Assembly: GCA_006386115.1 (NCBI GenBank)
Contig: VFIW01000060.1
Span: forward strand, 124,001-188,000
Direction: 5' to 3'
From: Globisporangium splendens
Lineage: Eukaryota > Oomycota > Peronosporomycetes > Pythiales > Pythiaceae
DNA: 64,000 nucleotides
The notes under the pieces are model-generated. The model saw only the letters and a list, made by a program, of their open reading frames with translations. It had not been told where the DNA came from and ran no database searches. The position numbers and the translations under genes were made by a program. How positions within the stretch are numbered: the stretch's first letter is position 1; every line of letters starts with the position of its first letter. Positions 7,996-20,600 of the stretch are shown here, piece after piece.

Positions 7996-8567
7996 GACAG
8001 ATAAACTCAGAAACCGTTGAGATTGTTGCTAGAGATGATGGAAATAGAAGTCCACGGTCAAGTATAGTGATAATGCCCTATCGTGTGTCTTTCGGGATCC
8101 TAATTGAAGTTGCAAGTTCGTGTTGCTGTAAAGTTGCAGACGCTTGGAGTGCAACCAGACCAGCCAATCAGGAGCGCACTTGGGCGATCTTTATCCGGAC
8201 AATGCTGGCAGCTTTTGCAGCAACAAGCAAGAGTTTGCAACGTGGCTTGGCGATGCGCAAGGTGAGGTGCTGTGCAAGTATCGCCATCCCCACATGTGCT
8301 TTGCAGGGCCGTCGCGAGAGAAAAGTCAAACTTTCAAGGATGGTGTATGCTAAATGCTTGCTTCAAACATGATGTCCAGGGACAAAAGCATACGAATATA
8401 TTCGATCAGCTGCATTCACATCTGGTTGTTCCAATATGCACGTAACGTAGCAACTAGAGGGAGATCTAGTTTGTATGAATGGAGTGGGGGTACACGCTGG
8501 AGAAGGAAAACCAAAGCTGCACTCGCTCTGTTTTAGCCGTCTTCCACAGTGAGCGATGGCATGTTGT
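7996..8567. other. Intergenic between GGH and the ZIP transporter gene
   Basis: No convincing gene. Short open frames on the plus strand (for example 8067-8372) have no recognisable domain and unremarkable composition. It should hold the 3' end of the ZIP gene and distal GGH promoter sequence. Confidence 0.35.
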
Positions 8568-9524
8568 CTAGACGCCAGCGTAGGCGAACAGGATCAAACT
8601 AGTTACCATGATGAACATTCCAGCAAACAACCCCATGGCGACCAAGTGGGTTTGGTCCTTGGCAAACTTGAACGCTGTCGGCAGCAGCTCCTTGATGCAG
8701 ATGCACACCATGATGCCACACACAATGCCGAACAAAATACCTTCCGAGACGGGGTCCATACCGTCGCCAACGGCCAACCACGCGATCGTTCCCCCCACTG
8801 GCTCAGCGAACGCAGAGATAGCGCACCACATGATGCCCTTCCAGCGGCTTCCCGTGGCAAAGTAGATGGGAGCAGCGACGGCGATGCCTTCTGGGATGTT
8901 GTGGAGTCCGATACCGATCGCGAGCGAGACACCGACAGACGTGTTCTGAAGCGCGCCGACGTACGTTGCGATGCCTTCGGGCATGTTGTGGATACCGATA
9001 GCCAACGCACTGAGCAAACCCATGCGATTGAGCTTTGCCTTGGCGTCTTCATTGAGCTTGAGTACGAGACCTGGTGTCTGCGATTCCAGGAATCCAGAAG
9101 TCTTTGCGTCTCCTTGTTCATGTTGATCGAATGATTCACGGAGATGTTCCAAATGTTCAATTTCGGTTGCATCCGTTTCGGGGGATACTTTGTGGATGAC
9201 GAAGTCGATACCGTAGATAAGGAGGATACCGAAGGCAAAACATCCCGTCGCTGCCAACCAACCGTGGCCAGCCGCAGTTTCTTCCGTCATATCTTCCGTC
9301 CTGATCCCTTCGGTCAAAAGGTGCACTGATTCACCAAAGATCTCGACGAGCGAGATGAAGATCATGACACCGCTTGAGATGCTGAGCGCGATCGCCAGAC
9401 TCACGGGGTTGGCGAGGTGGATCAGACGCTTGTTGAAGACGACCATGCCACCCAAGATGGTGGCGAATCCAGCGGCAAAGTTGAGGGCAAACGCCGTTCC
9501 GACGTCACTTCCGGTTTGAACCAT
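8568..9524 (-). CDS. ZIP-family divalent metal (zinc) transporter, ZupT-like
   Basis: 318 residues, start MVQTGSDVGTAFALNFAAGF. Eight membrane segments are visible: three N-terminal, a His/Glu/Asp-rich cytosolic loop at about 112-160, then five. The metal-site motifs sit in segments IV and V: GIHNMPEGIA (about 177-186) and GLHNIPEGIAVA (about 206-217), both with intact His, Asn, Pro and Glu. This layout is typical of the bacterial ZupT and eukaryotic ZIP subfamily that imports Zn2+ and related ions into the cytosol. The C-terminus is short and hydrophobic, as usual. A damaged paralogue lies 1.5 kb upstream in the same orientation, so the pair arose by tandem duplication. An initiator-like CTCACTCTCAAATTCG lies at 9620-9605. 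Confidence 0.93.
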   Translation of the reverse strand: MVQTGSDVGTAFALNFAAGFATILGGMVVFNKRLIHLANPVSLAIALSISSGVMIFISLVEIFGESVHLLTEGIRTEDMTEETAAGHGWLAATGCFAFGILLIYGIDFVIHKVSPETDATEIEHLEHLRESFDQHEQGDAKTSGFLESQTPGLVLKLNEDAKAKLNRMGLLSALAIGIHNMPEGIATYVGALQNTSVGVSLAIGIGLHNIPEGIAVAAPIYFATGSRWKGIMWCAISAFAEPVGGTIAWLAVGDGMDPVSEGILFGIVCGIMVCICIKELLPTAFKFAKDQTHLVAMGLFAGMFIMVTSLILFAYAGV

Positions 9525-9604
9525 TATTGGCAGCAGCGAGGGAGGTGCTTGAAAGGAGATTCAGTATCACAGAGTAGGTTGCAAATCAAATGCACGGACG
9601 AGGG

Positions 9605-9620
9605 CGAATTTGAGAGTGAG
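9605..9620 (-). promoter_or_regulatory. Oomycete initiator-like motif of the ZIP gene
   Basis: CTCACTCTCAAATTCG on the minus strand fits the oomycete Inr pattern (TCAYTYY followed by an A/T-rich half). It sits 80-96 bp upstream of the ATG at 9524. Motif match only. Confidence 0.4.
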
Positions 9621-10987
9621 TGCTGAGGGAGAGGACCGAGATAACGTAGGGTCAAGATTCTGGAGCGACACGAAGGTGCGGTCGATAGGTGCTCAACTAA
9701 CCCCACTGGATTGCTGTCTACTGACCTCGTAAGACGGGGAAAGGCGAGAGAACGCAATTAAGTTCCAGTGCTACTGCCTCTTGAGCTTAGTCGACGATAT
9801 TTGTGGCTCACTGCTTTGCTGCTAGCTCTCTACTTTCTCATGCTTTGCTTGTCCACACAGCACATCCACCAGGATGATCCGATGGGGAGGCTTGTGCTGC
9901 CACTGTGGCCGAAGGACTTGTGGTCGATGCATCACCGGATCTGACTGTACCGAGTTGCAGTGCGTGCCAGTGGAGATGAGCCTGCATATTGCAAGGCAAC
10001 TAACCAATGAGAGGTTCAGGTGTGGTTTAATCTTTTCACTTTTAATTTATGGCACACGGTATTTCGTTGAGCCAGTCAAAACTCATTGGAATGCATCTTC
10101 CTGTATTAAAAAACGAAATTAATCATTGCCGAGATGCGCAATTCTCCAAGTGACAGCCAGCGCTCATCTGTTCAGATCTGGCATTGGCCACATTGAGAGC
10201 GAAATGGAGTAGAAGGATACGAGTGGGAGCAGATAGACCAGCTAGAGCGTTTGTCACGTCTGATTCCAGCATCGTACCAGTAAGCTCTCATGGACTCAAA
10301 TTAAAGATGTGTGGCTCGATCTGAAACAAATGCTTTCAACCAGCCCACAAAAACACTCAAGAACACCAGAGAAACAGCGATTCAGTGCGAAAGAGCGGCA
10401 AAAGCAGTTCAGCACGAACCTTCATGGCCAGTCTGAGTCTCGTTGGCAAACGGCGAAAGGTCATGCTGACTGAAGTGAAGGAGCTTTTACCGCTTGGTGG
10501 CAGGTGGGATCATCCAGTTTTTCACGAATCAACTTCACGCACAGTATCGCCAAGTGGACACTTGGTGCTTACGCTGGTGTCCAGATTGTAAATCGCAACC
10601 ATTCCGAGTATCGCGCGTCGGACATCACATTGATCAGGTAGGAAGGACTCGCAACAAATTCTTTGCTACAATACGCGGAGTAGTGAGCACAGCGCTTGAC
10701 GTATTACTGGACGCTAGATACCAGGTACCTCATTGCCGTCGCTGCACTGGCACCAAGGTTTATGCAAGGATTCTGAACGGAAAGGAGCCACTGCAAAGGC
10801 GCATCCGTTTGGCATACTTGAATTGGCGCGAGCTCTCATATGCACTTGAGTTGTTTCGCGAATTACAAAAACTAAGGTAAAAATATCCTCATGATTTACT
10901 AGTCCACATCCCGTGAACACCGCGCACTACCACATTGAACTTTGGCTGTTACTCCTGCACTTTGAGTCTTAAACTGCATTGTTTTGA
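9621..10987. other. Intergenic 1.4 kb between the two ZIP copies
   Basis: No recognisable gene. A plus-strand open frame at 10494-10880 (128 residues, Arg and Cys rich) has no domain I recognise and no initiator-like motif, so I do not call it. Confidence 0.35.
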
Positions 10988-11603
10988 TCAGACACCAGCG
11001 AAAGCGAACAAGATCAAACTGGTCACCATAACGTACATCCCAGCAAAAACACCACGCGTGACGAGGTGAGTACGGTTCTTCGCAAACTTGAATGCCGTTG
11101 GCAGTAGCTCCTTAATACAAATGCACACCATGATGCCACACACCACTCCAAGAAGAATTCCTTCCGAGATGGGCTTCAAGCCATCACCAACGGCCAGCCA
11201 CGCGATGACACCTCCCAGAGGCTCAGCCGAAGCAGAGATGCAGCACCACATGATCGCGCGCCAGCGGCTTCCAGTCGAAAAGTAGATCGGTGTCGCGACG
11301 GCGATCCCCTCTGGAATGTTATGCAGGCCGATTCCGATGGCGAGCGAGGCGCCGACAGCAGAATTACGCATCGCACCGACGCACGCCTTCCACAATGAGC
11401 TGCGCAGATTTGCCGAACATCTCCACCAGCGAGATAAAGAGCATGACATCAGCTGAGAGGCTGAGAGCGACCGCGAGGCTGATGGGATCCGCGAGATGCA
11501 CCAGACGCTTGCTGAAGATGGCCATTCCGCCGAGTACTGTAGCAAAGCCAGCAGCGCAGTTCAACGCGAACGCGACCTGGACACCCGTTCCAGTTCGCAC
11601 CAT
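10988..11603 (-). pseudogene. ZIP transporter paralogue with an internal deletion and frame change
   Basis: From the ATG at 11603 (MVRTGTGVQVAFALNCAAGF) the protein follows the intact ZIP gene up to about its residue 74 (VEGV). It then ends out of frame as VRRCDA. The match resumes in another frame at the equivalent of residue 187 (ACVGAMRNSAVGASLAIGIG) and runs to the normal C-terminus (LILFAFAGV at 10988). About 112 codons are missing, covering the third membrane segment, the His-rich loop and segment IV with HNMPEG. The remaining segment V keeps GLHNIPEGIAVA. It still has an initiator-like motif, so it may be transcribed, but it cannot make a working transporter. Confidence 0.9.
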
Positions 11604-11720
11604 TTTCTCTCGCTTTCTTAAACTGTATTGGCTCGAACGATTGTTGACAGCGAGGCTGTTTCGAGCACGCCAAGACTTCACTTAATGTAGGAGCTCGGCT
11701 GTCGGCTGGGCAGACAAGTG

Positions 11721-11737
11721 CAGATTGAGAAGTGAGC
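11721..11737 (-). promoter_or_regulatory. Oomycete initiator-like motif of the ZIP pseudogene
   Basis: GCTCACTTCTCAATCTG on the minus strand, about 118-134 bp upstream of the pseudogene ATG. It resembles the GCTCATTYYNCAWTTT core and the motif of the intact paralogue. Confidence 0.4.
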
Positions 11738-12157
11738 GCGTTAAAGGATGAAGCGCAGGCGCCACATTCAATCTCCTTCTCGTTGGCAACTGTCTCTCGC
11801 AGGCTTTCTCGTTGGCTCTCAACGCAATAGACGTGTCGCCACCTTCGTGCTAAAGCCTGAGGAGGTCGTAATCGTGGCCGCTTTTGAGTCCAGTCTGCCA
11901 ACCGCATGCACAGTCACCTTGCCTCTGTTTGGGTGAGAAAGTAGCTCGGTAACCGCAGAACACGTCAGGAAAGTCAAGAAAGAGACAAGTTAGTGGTACA
12001 TAGTGATGCGCCGGATGTCTCTGATCTGTCAGTGGCGGTGAGGTGAGTGGTTCGTTGTGTTCTGAACCAGAACACAAAGCATCAGCCAATCAGCGGCTGG
12101 TGGAAATATGGAAACTGGAATTTGGGTTCAACTTTTCATTGGCCATGTGGACACGAT
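11738..12157. other. Intergenic between the ZIP pseudogene and LINE A
   Basis: About 420 bp with no gene or RNA that I can support. The right end is the insertion border of LINE A. Confidence 0.35.
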
Positions 12158-12297
12158 CTTTATCTTTATAAGGTGAGGTATATTTATTTCTTTATTCTTT
12201 ATAAGGTGAGGTATATTTAGGTTCATCTTCGTGACCTACAATATCCATTCTCCTACCTAATCTTCATTGCGAATTTCATCTAGGAGTGTAAATGTGT

Positions 12298-15200
12298 CTA
12301 TAGCGAGGATTGCACTAGATCACTTCTAACTGCTGAATAATCTTTGACCACGATGGCATGTTCTCTTGGTCCTATGTGAGGCTGCCTTGTGTTGTCCAAT
12401 GACCTTGGATCTTCCGAACTTCGCATAAGCCAATGCATGACGTCGTTGTCAAGATCCTGGGTGAGATTGTTGAAAGCAGCTCTTTGAGTTGGGAAGTGAA
12501 CCTGCGTTGAGGTTCTGGTGTCCATGGCTAGGTTAGCGGCTGAGTCCGCCATCTTGTTGAAGGCACGGTAGTGATGGTACCATCCTCGGATGTCGATGCA
12601 ATCCGCGAGTCGTCGACTTGTCTGGTATAAACGTGCCAATTGGTGCTGTCGAGGGGACCGATGCATTCGCTGCTGGGAGGTAATGAGTGCACTGTCTCCA
12701 ATCACGTACAACGGTTCGAAGTGACTGCGTTGGGCTTCTCGGAGTCCATGTATGAGACCCGAGTACTCGGCAAAGTTGTTGGTCGTGTCCTTCCTGCTAT
12801 ACGCCATGCTCGCGGCCCAAATTAAACTGGCTGTGTGCGAGTCCTCATGGACACGCACGATAATGGATCCAGTCCCTCCTGGTCCTGGATTGCCGCGTGA
12901 TCCACCATCGAAAAAACAACAGGTAAACGCCGCGAGTATCACTTGGAATCAAGGGGATGGCGTCGGTTTGGCTGAGAAAGCAGTCGACATATGCCTTGAG
13001 AACTGCTGCAACCGCGTGACCGTCCGAGTCTCCAGCTTGCGCTTCAGCGAGTCGTGTGAGGTTTCGCATTCCTGCCTCTAATCTGGTCATCATGATCGCC
13101 ATCTCAGCAGTCGATTTGATTGGATTCGAATCCATGCGTCGCAGATGCGCACACCAAATGGCTTGTATGAGCGACGCGCTCATATATCGCCACAGCATGT
13201 GTGCGACGGGATAGAGATGATCTTGGAGATGTTCATTGGAGAACTTGTGTCCGATAATGTGTCTCTTGGTCGTGGTCCATGCATGCCTTGGAGTATGTGG
13301 TAGATCCAGACTGAAGATCCAGATTGCGGGGTCGTGACCAGGAGTGATTTCGATCTTCGCCCATAGCGCATAAAAGTAGTTCCACACCAGTTTGGCTTTC
13401 GGACACTCCCAGAGTAGATGTTGAACAGAAGATTGGACAACTTGGGAGCATTCAGGATTCGAGCAGGATAGATCAGCTTTCTCATAGTTCCACATGGAGA
13501 GTCGGTTGGCTTTCAGTCGGAGAAGAGTCTGGGCTGTATAAGCAGTAATCCCTGGGATGTTGTGTAATTCGCTCCACTGGATTAATTGCAGTCCTGGCCA
13601 CAGAGATCCTGCTGTTTGGACAGCTTTGTTGACTGCTGCATCTCGAGTATCTTTGCCAATTTGTGTCCTCGTTGCTGCAACTTGTTGCCGATAGAAAGAT
13701 CTGGTGTTATTGTATCGCCCGTTGCCACCCCATAGTTGCACGATTCTTGTGAAACGTGGATGTGCATGGAGCGACACCTTCTGCCCGTTCAAGTCTCTTG
13801 TTGCCATGACGTCACAGTCCGTTGCGGAGTGAACTGTATGCGTAGCTTTGACTAGGGTCGTGTCGACGTGGGTCAGAGTTGCTTCACTGGTGTGCAGATG
13901 CCATTCGTTGTTATAATGACGTTGCCCGTTGTACAGCCGAAGCACATTTGTTTGCTGTGGTCGATACAGAAGCTGTGGGAAGTTGGATACCAACGTAGCG
14001 CATAACCGCTCGAGCGCTCGAATAGACGGCCGGGAGAATCCGGAGATTCCACATGCTGAGATGAAGTTAAGCACTCCTGGTCTTATCCACTCCCATCGAA
14101 GTATGTCACCCAGTTGAGCTGTTCCAACTGATAATGATGAGTGAGCAAGCTTGTAAGGGGAGCCGTTGGAATCAAGAAGCCACCCATCTGCAGTCGAGGT
14201 CATGTATGGCAGCCATTCTGCACAGAATGTCCCACGTAGCTTTCGTCCTTCGGCGATGATACCTGGAAGCCTGTCAGACATTTTAGAGCTGAGGTCGATC
14301 TGGAACACATCGCCGTCCCATTGAGTCTGCACAATTGTCGACTTGAAGTGCTCGTAACACCAACGTACATTGTCACGTTCTCTGGGCTCGTAGGGTCGAG
14401 AATGGAGCGACGCACACAATGCTGCGCCAGTTGTCCACATGTTATCACGAAGCTGGAGTGACCGCCTTGGAATTGCATCGAGCGGCGTGATGTACGTCGA
14501 GGAAGCCCTTGTGTTGTGCAGCAAGATTTCCCCGATGACCTGATCGATGTGAGAGGTTGTGATTGCCCATTTGGAGACTGCTGTGGCACTCATCGTCATC
14601 AGCTCCGTTCTGATGTTGGGTACTGACAAGCCTCCATTCATTATTTTGAGCTCAGCTTGTTCTTCCTTCATCCACGGTTTCGCAGGCTTACCATTCCTTG
14701 AGCCCCAGACAAATTGTTTCACTAGGTCGTGCAGCTGATTGACAATAGCCGTAGAGGGCCAGGAGTGCCTGGCCACGTAAAGCACTTTGGGTGTGATGAC
14801 GGCACTGGCAATTGCTGCGCGTTGGGCGACAGAGTGAGTTTTGAGACGCGCAAGTCGAAGTCTGACACGTAAGGCTTGGATACACTTGGACCAGTTAATT
14901 GCATTCGAAGGCGTTTGTCCGACTTGGATGCCGAGGTAGCGGCAATGTTCCTCACGTTGTAGCACATGAATGTCACTGACTGACTCTTCGGTGGAGCTAT
15001 ATTCCTTGTTCAGCGGTAGTACTGCAGATTTGTGTCGATTGACTCGAAGCCCAGAAGCTGCTCCATATTTGTCCAGGATTGCAAACACGGCGTTAATATC
15101 CTTGGGATCGCTAAGATAAATGGTCGTGTCGTCCGCGTATCCTCCAAGTCTGACCTCAGTTGCGCGTCCTGCTGCCTGGAGTTCAACGCCGTGTATTTCG

Positions 15201-17688
15201 TCACTCGCTTCGATTTTCCGATAAAGAACCTCTAACGTCAAGATGAAGAGAAGAGGGGCCAGCGGACATCCTTGACGAATTCCGGATGTTACGTTGTACT
15301 TTCTCGACAGGAAACCGTTGATAATGAACTTGTAAGTGGTTTGAGAGTGTAACACCTTCACTAAGTGTACGAACTTCAATGGGAATCCAAGATGCTGGAG
15401 CGCTTGTGCCAGAAAGCTGCGATAGAGTGAATCATAGGCTTTAGCAAAATCAAGGAGCAACGCGATCGCTCTGGACATGGCGGGGTCACTCGTGGCCCGC
15501 TGTTGCGCAGCCAATAACACATCAATCGTAGTCGGGATTACTCGCCCTGGAACGAAACCAGCTTGCATGTGATGGATAAGCCAAGAGAGCACAGTTCGCA
15601 ATCTGGTTGCAAATATCCGTGTGAATATTTTGTAATCAGAGTTGAGGAGTGCGATTGGCGTGTAGTCCAGCGGCGATGCAGCAGAGACGGACTTTTTATG
15701 CAGTGAATATGTGCTTCACTGAACGAACTTGGTAGAACGCATTCGGGTATCCACAAGTTGAAAAGTCGCTCGAATAGACTGGTAATCTCGTCACAGTGGT
15801 CTCTGTACCAGTCGTTGCCGAGTTCGTCAGGACCGTGAGCTTTGCCTCTCTTGCATTTCTTCACAGCCTGTTTAATTTCACTCGAATCGATCGGTTTGAG
15901 CAGGAAGCCTAATCTGTCCGACGGAGGAATAGCTGTTCCTGGATCAAGGATTTGATCAATGTCAGTTTGCAGAGTGGGCGCCTGTTGCATGATTGATTTC
16001 CATCCTTCTCCCATGTCGTCAGCAAGTTCTCGTGAACGCATGGGTCCGTAAGTCGCTGTGCCACCGAGTGTGAAGATAGTGTTGTCAAGGGACTTGGTCG
16101 AGATGCGCTTGTAGAAGGATTTGCTCGTTTTTCGTTCATGATGCATGTGCTCCCGAAAAATGCGGTCCCGTTTCGAAGCCTGCCACTTAGATTTGCATTC
16201 TGCAATGGCACGACGAATACTCGTGGCGGTAGCAAGAAACTCTTGCGACAGCTCCACGTTTTGACCACCCACCGCTCCACCAGAGTGACCGAGCATTTGC
16301 GCTTCTGATTCTGAGAGACGTCGTTGCAACCTCTGGATTTTCTTCTTGTATCCTTGATTCAATCTGGCGAAGTACGATTTTTTAGCTTCAAGGTACCCGA
16401 TCCTGAGCGCGATCTTGGCTTCATCCCACAAATTTGCTGTGGCCAGAGCATAATCACGAGGCGAAGAGTAACGTCCACGTAATTCATCAAGTTGATCATG
16501 AGCTTTTTCGAAGAAATCTTTTCCAATACTCGCCGCATGCGCCGCTGCATTCTTCGGAAGTGGATAGACAACACGAGGTTTCTTGCTTTGAATCACCTTG
16601 TCAGGAGCAGCTACCCGGATCGTGACTCCATTGTGATCGGAGAACGGACCAGCTACGCTTTGGTAGACGCTGCGAACCCAGTCGAGATGGTCATTGCTGC
16701 AGTACCATTGGTCGAGCCTACTGCTGGCACTGTCACCTGAAGGCAGTGTATAGTAGTAGGTGTGATGCTGTCGATGGAATGCTTTGACGTCTCGTGTGTC
16801 CGTGGCGCGAAGAGCATCATCCTCGAGGGTGTCAACAAGATCCAATTTCTGGAGCATTTTCTTCAATTCCCTGGAATCGTGCACTTTGTTGTGGGTGTTG
16901 CGAGACCTGTCTGCCATCTGGTTGAGAGTGCAATTAAAGTCTCCACCGCACAGAATGGGTCCATCATGTGACGAGAGGAGACCTGATAGTGCTCTGTAGA
17001 AAGCTTCCATTGCAAATACGGTAGAAGGAGCGTAGATGTTGAGAAGTAACACCGTTTCACCACGCAACGTCACCGTAGCTGCCATCCAGTGCGCATTCCA
17101 CTGATCCTGCTTATATGGAGCCAGTGTAGGTATGCACGAATAGGGGTTCAACAAGATCGCCACTCCTCCTTTGCGCTCGGTGGAAGCTGACCAGAGAGAA
17201 AGTCTGGGATCCGACTCTTCTGATGGTTCCTGAAAACCCCAACTTCGACGGAATCTGGATTGCATTGATGCCACTTCGGTCTCCAGGACGTGCGTTTCTT
17301 GGAGAAAGACAATGTCCAATGATCCCGAGTCATCAGTCTGTCGAAAATGTGAAAACCACGCGTTCAGATTGGCGTCGGATTTGGAGAACCCCATCACATT
17401 CTGTGTGAGGAATCCAACAGTTAGCTCATGGCGAGCATTGACTGTCGCACTGCGCCTTCTGGGTCGGTGGTTGTCACGACGAGCTTGGGTTGTGGGTTGA
17501 TATGGTCGCAACGGTAGTCCATCGCCGGAATACGTTGATATGCCATGTATTCCACGCTGTACTTCCGTCGGAGAGACAGTTGAGCCATCTCCCCCTGCTC
17601 GCACTGAACTGCCACCAAGTGCAGTGCGAGTTGAGGCACCATGGGTGCCTTTAGTTCTGATTGTGCCGCTGTTGGACCTCCAGCTCAT
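12298..17688 (-). pseudogene. LINE A ORF2: endonuclease, reverse transcriptase, RNase H (frameshifted)
   Basis: The start ATG at 17688 (MSWRSNSGTIRTKG) overlaps the end of ORF1 by 38 nt. The endonuclease occupies about 17400-16600, with LQETH (catalytic Glu), GGDFNC and PFSDHNGV motifs. A basic linker follows, then RT with YRPIALLNSDYKI-type motif 1 (partly out of frame in this copy), IRQGCPLAPLLF and the active site GGYADDTTI (about 15130). A region with CSNPECSQVVQSSVQHLLWEC (C-x-C..H..C-like) precedes RNase H with FFDGGSRGNPGPGGTG, FAEYSGL and VIGDSALI. The frame changes at the A5 run read from 15697-15693 (shared with LINE B) and at an A6 run near 12912 just before RNase H, which is one A longer than in LINE B. 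Catalytic residues are otherwise present. Confidence 0.9.
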
Positions 17689-20600
17689 GCTGGTGCGCCA
17701 ATAGCGACCATGACGTCGTCGTGCCCACAATCGCATCAATTGCTGATTGAAGAGAAGACGAACGCCAATATTCTTCAGCTTGGGTTTCAGGCATAACGTG
17801 ACCAACGGCTTCGTGCTTGGGGAACATGCTTGGCAGTAGAAGACTTATCACATTGAGAATTGCCCATTTGTCTGGGTCGATGGGTCGCGAGACGGTCGCA
17901 GTCAATAGGCTATCATCTAGCTTTTCAAGTCTGTTCCACTGCTTGATGTTGTCAGTCATGGACCAACGAGCGGAGCCTTGCGGAAAGGCGTCAACAGCCG
18001 TGGCCCATTTCTTACAAAAGGCTCGCACTTGCGCGCTAACTGCATCGTCAGCTGAGTGATGCCGGATTAATGCGCGTTGAACTTGACTGTTTATGCTGTG
18101 CCCAAAATCAAGGAGCTTTTTCACTGGGAACATGCGCAAGACCTCCAGTGGAAAAGGCAGTGCACAAATGAGCGCACTTAGGGCATCCACGTGACTGGGA
18201 ATCCATCCAGTCAATTTGGAGACGTCGCTTGGATCAACTGAAGGCAAGCTGAATCTTCGATTTTGTCGAGTCGCCGTGGTCCAGTCGTGCATGGCTTTGT
18301 TGTTTGCACGAAAATGCTGTCTTCGGAGGGCTTGTTCAGCAGCCGTCAATTGCTCGAGCTCCTCTTTCGATCCAACCAATCGTTCAACCAGAGACTTGCG
18401 TACTTGCCCATCGTCCTGGACAGAGTGAGACGGTGAGGAAGGAGGCGTCTCAAATTCGCCGCTTTCACTGTCATTGGAAAAAGTTGACTCTTGACTGGCC
18501 TCGGATTGACCTGGTGTCGTTGAAGCCGCTGCTTTTAAAACTGAGGACGCAAGTTCTGGGATCTTTCGTGCCCGTGGCCGATTTAGCGTATGAGAGTGGG
18601 AGTCTGGTTCTCGCTCCGGTTCCTGGAATCGATGTTCATCATCCGTCGACCCTGTACCTAGTCCACTACCCATCGCCGCATTGATTTCTGGCCCGGAGCC
18701 AAAGGCACTCGTTGGGTCTGCGTCTCGAGATTCAGTAGAGTCAATGTGTCCAAAATCTTGGTCAGCGCTGCCTGGAGTTGGCTGGTTCATCGAGGGAGGA
18801 CCATTGCCTACGTCCTCGGTACCATTTTGACTGCGCATTTCCTGGTGAAAGGCTTTAGTCACCTCTGCTGGCAGAGGGAGAGTGGCTTGACCATTTGGCG
18901 GGGTCACAGCATCTCCCGTCAGATCTTGCAAGTGCATCGTGGAATCCATCGACGTGGAATCTGCCAAGGACATCGTGACATCGAAGTGCGAGGGATCTTC
19001 AGAGTACCCAGAGGTGGTATCAGCTGATGGCTCCGATGATGGCTGCTGGTTTGCCGATCCATCATCTCTAGACGCTGAGGGAAATGACTTCGAGCCGGGC
19101 TGGCTCGTTCTTGATTGCTCCTCGTCTTGAGTCTGCACAGTGGGACTGTGCTCGCGGACGACATGAGCTTTGACAAACTCCCTGAGTTTCGTATAAGCAA
19201 GGTCTTGATCTCCTTGGCTTTCGGTATTCTCAGCGGGAGATGATCCTGAAGCAGCTGTCGTAGAAGCCTTGTTCCCAGCCTGCTGATCGCCATCCTTGGG
19301 ACCCAAATTCTTAGCTTTGGCTCGCTTCTTGAGTAAATCGAGTAGCCTTTTCGCTCGATTTTTGGCGTTCTTGGCCTCCTGGAGGATCAGAGATGCGGCT
19401 GCTGCTTCTTTTGCTGTCACACGTTGCTGCAAATCAAGCAATTCAATCTGGCGTTGGAAATGTCCAGCTTCACGATTCGCAGATGAAGATTCCTCATCAC
19501 GACCACTGGTGTCTGCCTCCTTGTGTTCGTCTCGATCGAGAGCCAAACTGTGCGCCTTGGCTGAAACGTCATGGAATTTGCGTTTTGCAGTCGCAGCCGC
19601 TGCAACAGCTGCGGTGTGCGCGGAAGACGCTTTGGACAGATGCTCCTTAGCAATGTCTAATGTTGCCTGAGCAGCGCTTAAGCGGGCGTCGATAGCAATC
19701 TTTTGCTTCGCTTGAGTGGAGTTTGCTTGTACTCCATCAAGCACAGAATCAGCTGAAGAAAGCTTCCCAGCCAGAACGGCCTCAAGTTCAAGTTCGCGCT
19801 TCTTTCGAGCCTGGAGAGCCTTGCGGTTGCTCAGGCCGTTAGAAGCCTTGATACTTGTCTCTGGAGACCCGGTACCAATGTTACCAGAGCTGGCTACTGT
19901 TCCAGGAGATGTGTCAATAACAGAAGTCAGCTTCGGCGCAGCCTTTAAGATTCCGCCTTTTGGCGCTCGTCTACCAGCTGATGTCACGTCCGAAGCTGGA
20001 TGGGGTTGCCCTTTCGACACCGGTGAACTCTTCACTGGTGTGGTCGCTGAGGTTGAAATCATGGATTTCATCGCCCCCTTCTGTTTCTTGAGGTTGGCTG
20101 GATCGAACCATTCTGCCTCCGACGGCGTAACCGATTGAGCGTCTGTTGCAGAATTGGCCGCTGCTACCACTGCTGCAGAGCCGGTGCTGCTATTCGAGTC
20201 AGCAGGCTGGAGCATCTCAGAGAGCAGCGCTTTCTCAGTTGCCTTGGTCTTCAGGTTGGCCATGACTTTGCCCAAACTATTGGAGAGATTGCCAATGTAC
20301 TTTTGTCGGACTTCGAGAGACATGTGCTGCAGCTCAAATTTCGACATTTCCTTGGCTTGCTTGATTTCTGGTTCGAAGTCGCGATGAAATTGCATCTGAC
20401 AATCCTCAGGAGCTCGAGTACACTTGCTTTTTGGGTGCGAGGGGTCGAAGCACTGAAAGCAAGGGATTCGGCTGTACCGCTGATGATGATGAACGAAGAT
20501 TGAGAACCCTTTAGCAGAGATGTGGGTGACATCTTTGAGCTGAGGGGGACATTCTTCGGAGTTGAAGATAACGACCCAGAAATTAGAGTCGTATGCGCCA

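Noticed and set aside
10494..10880. 128-residue plus-strand frame between the ZIP copies
   Set aside because: No recognisable domain, no initiator-like motif near the start, and no paralogue in the window.
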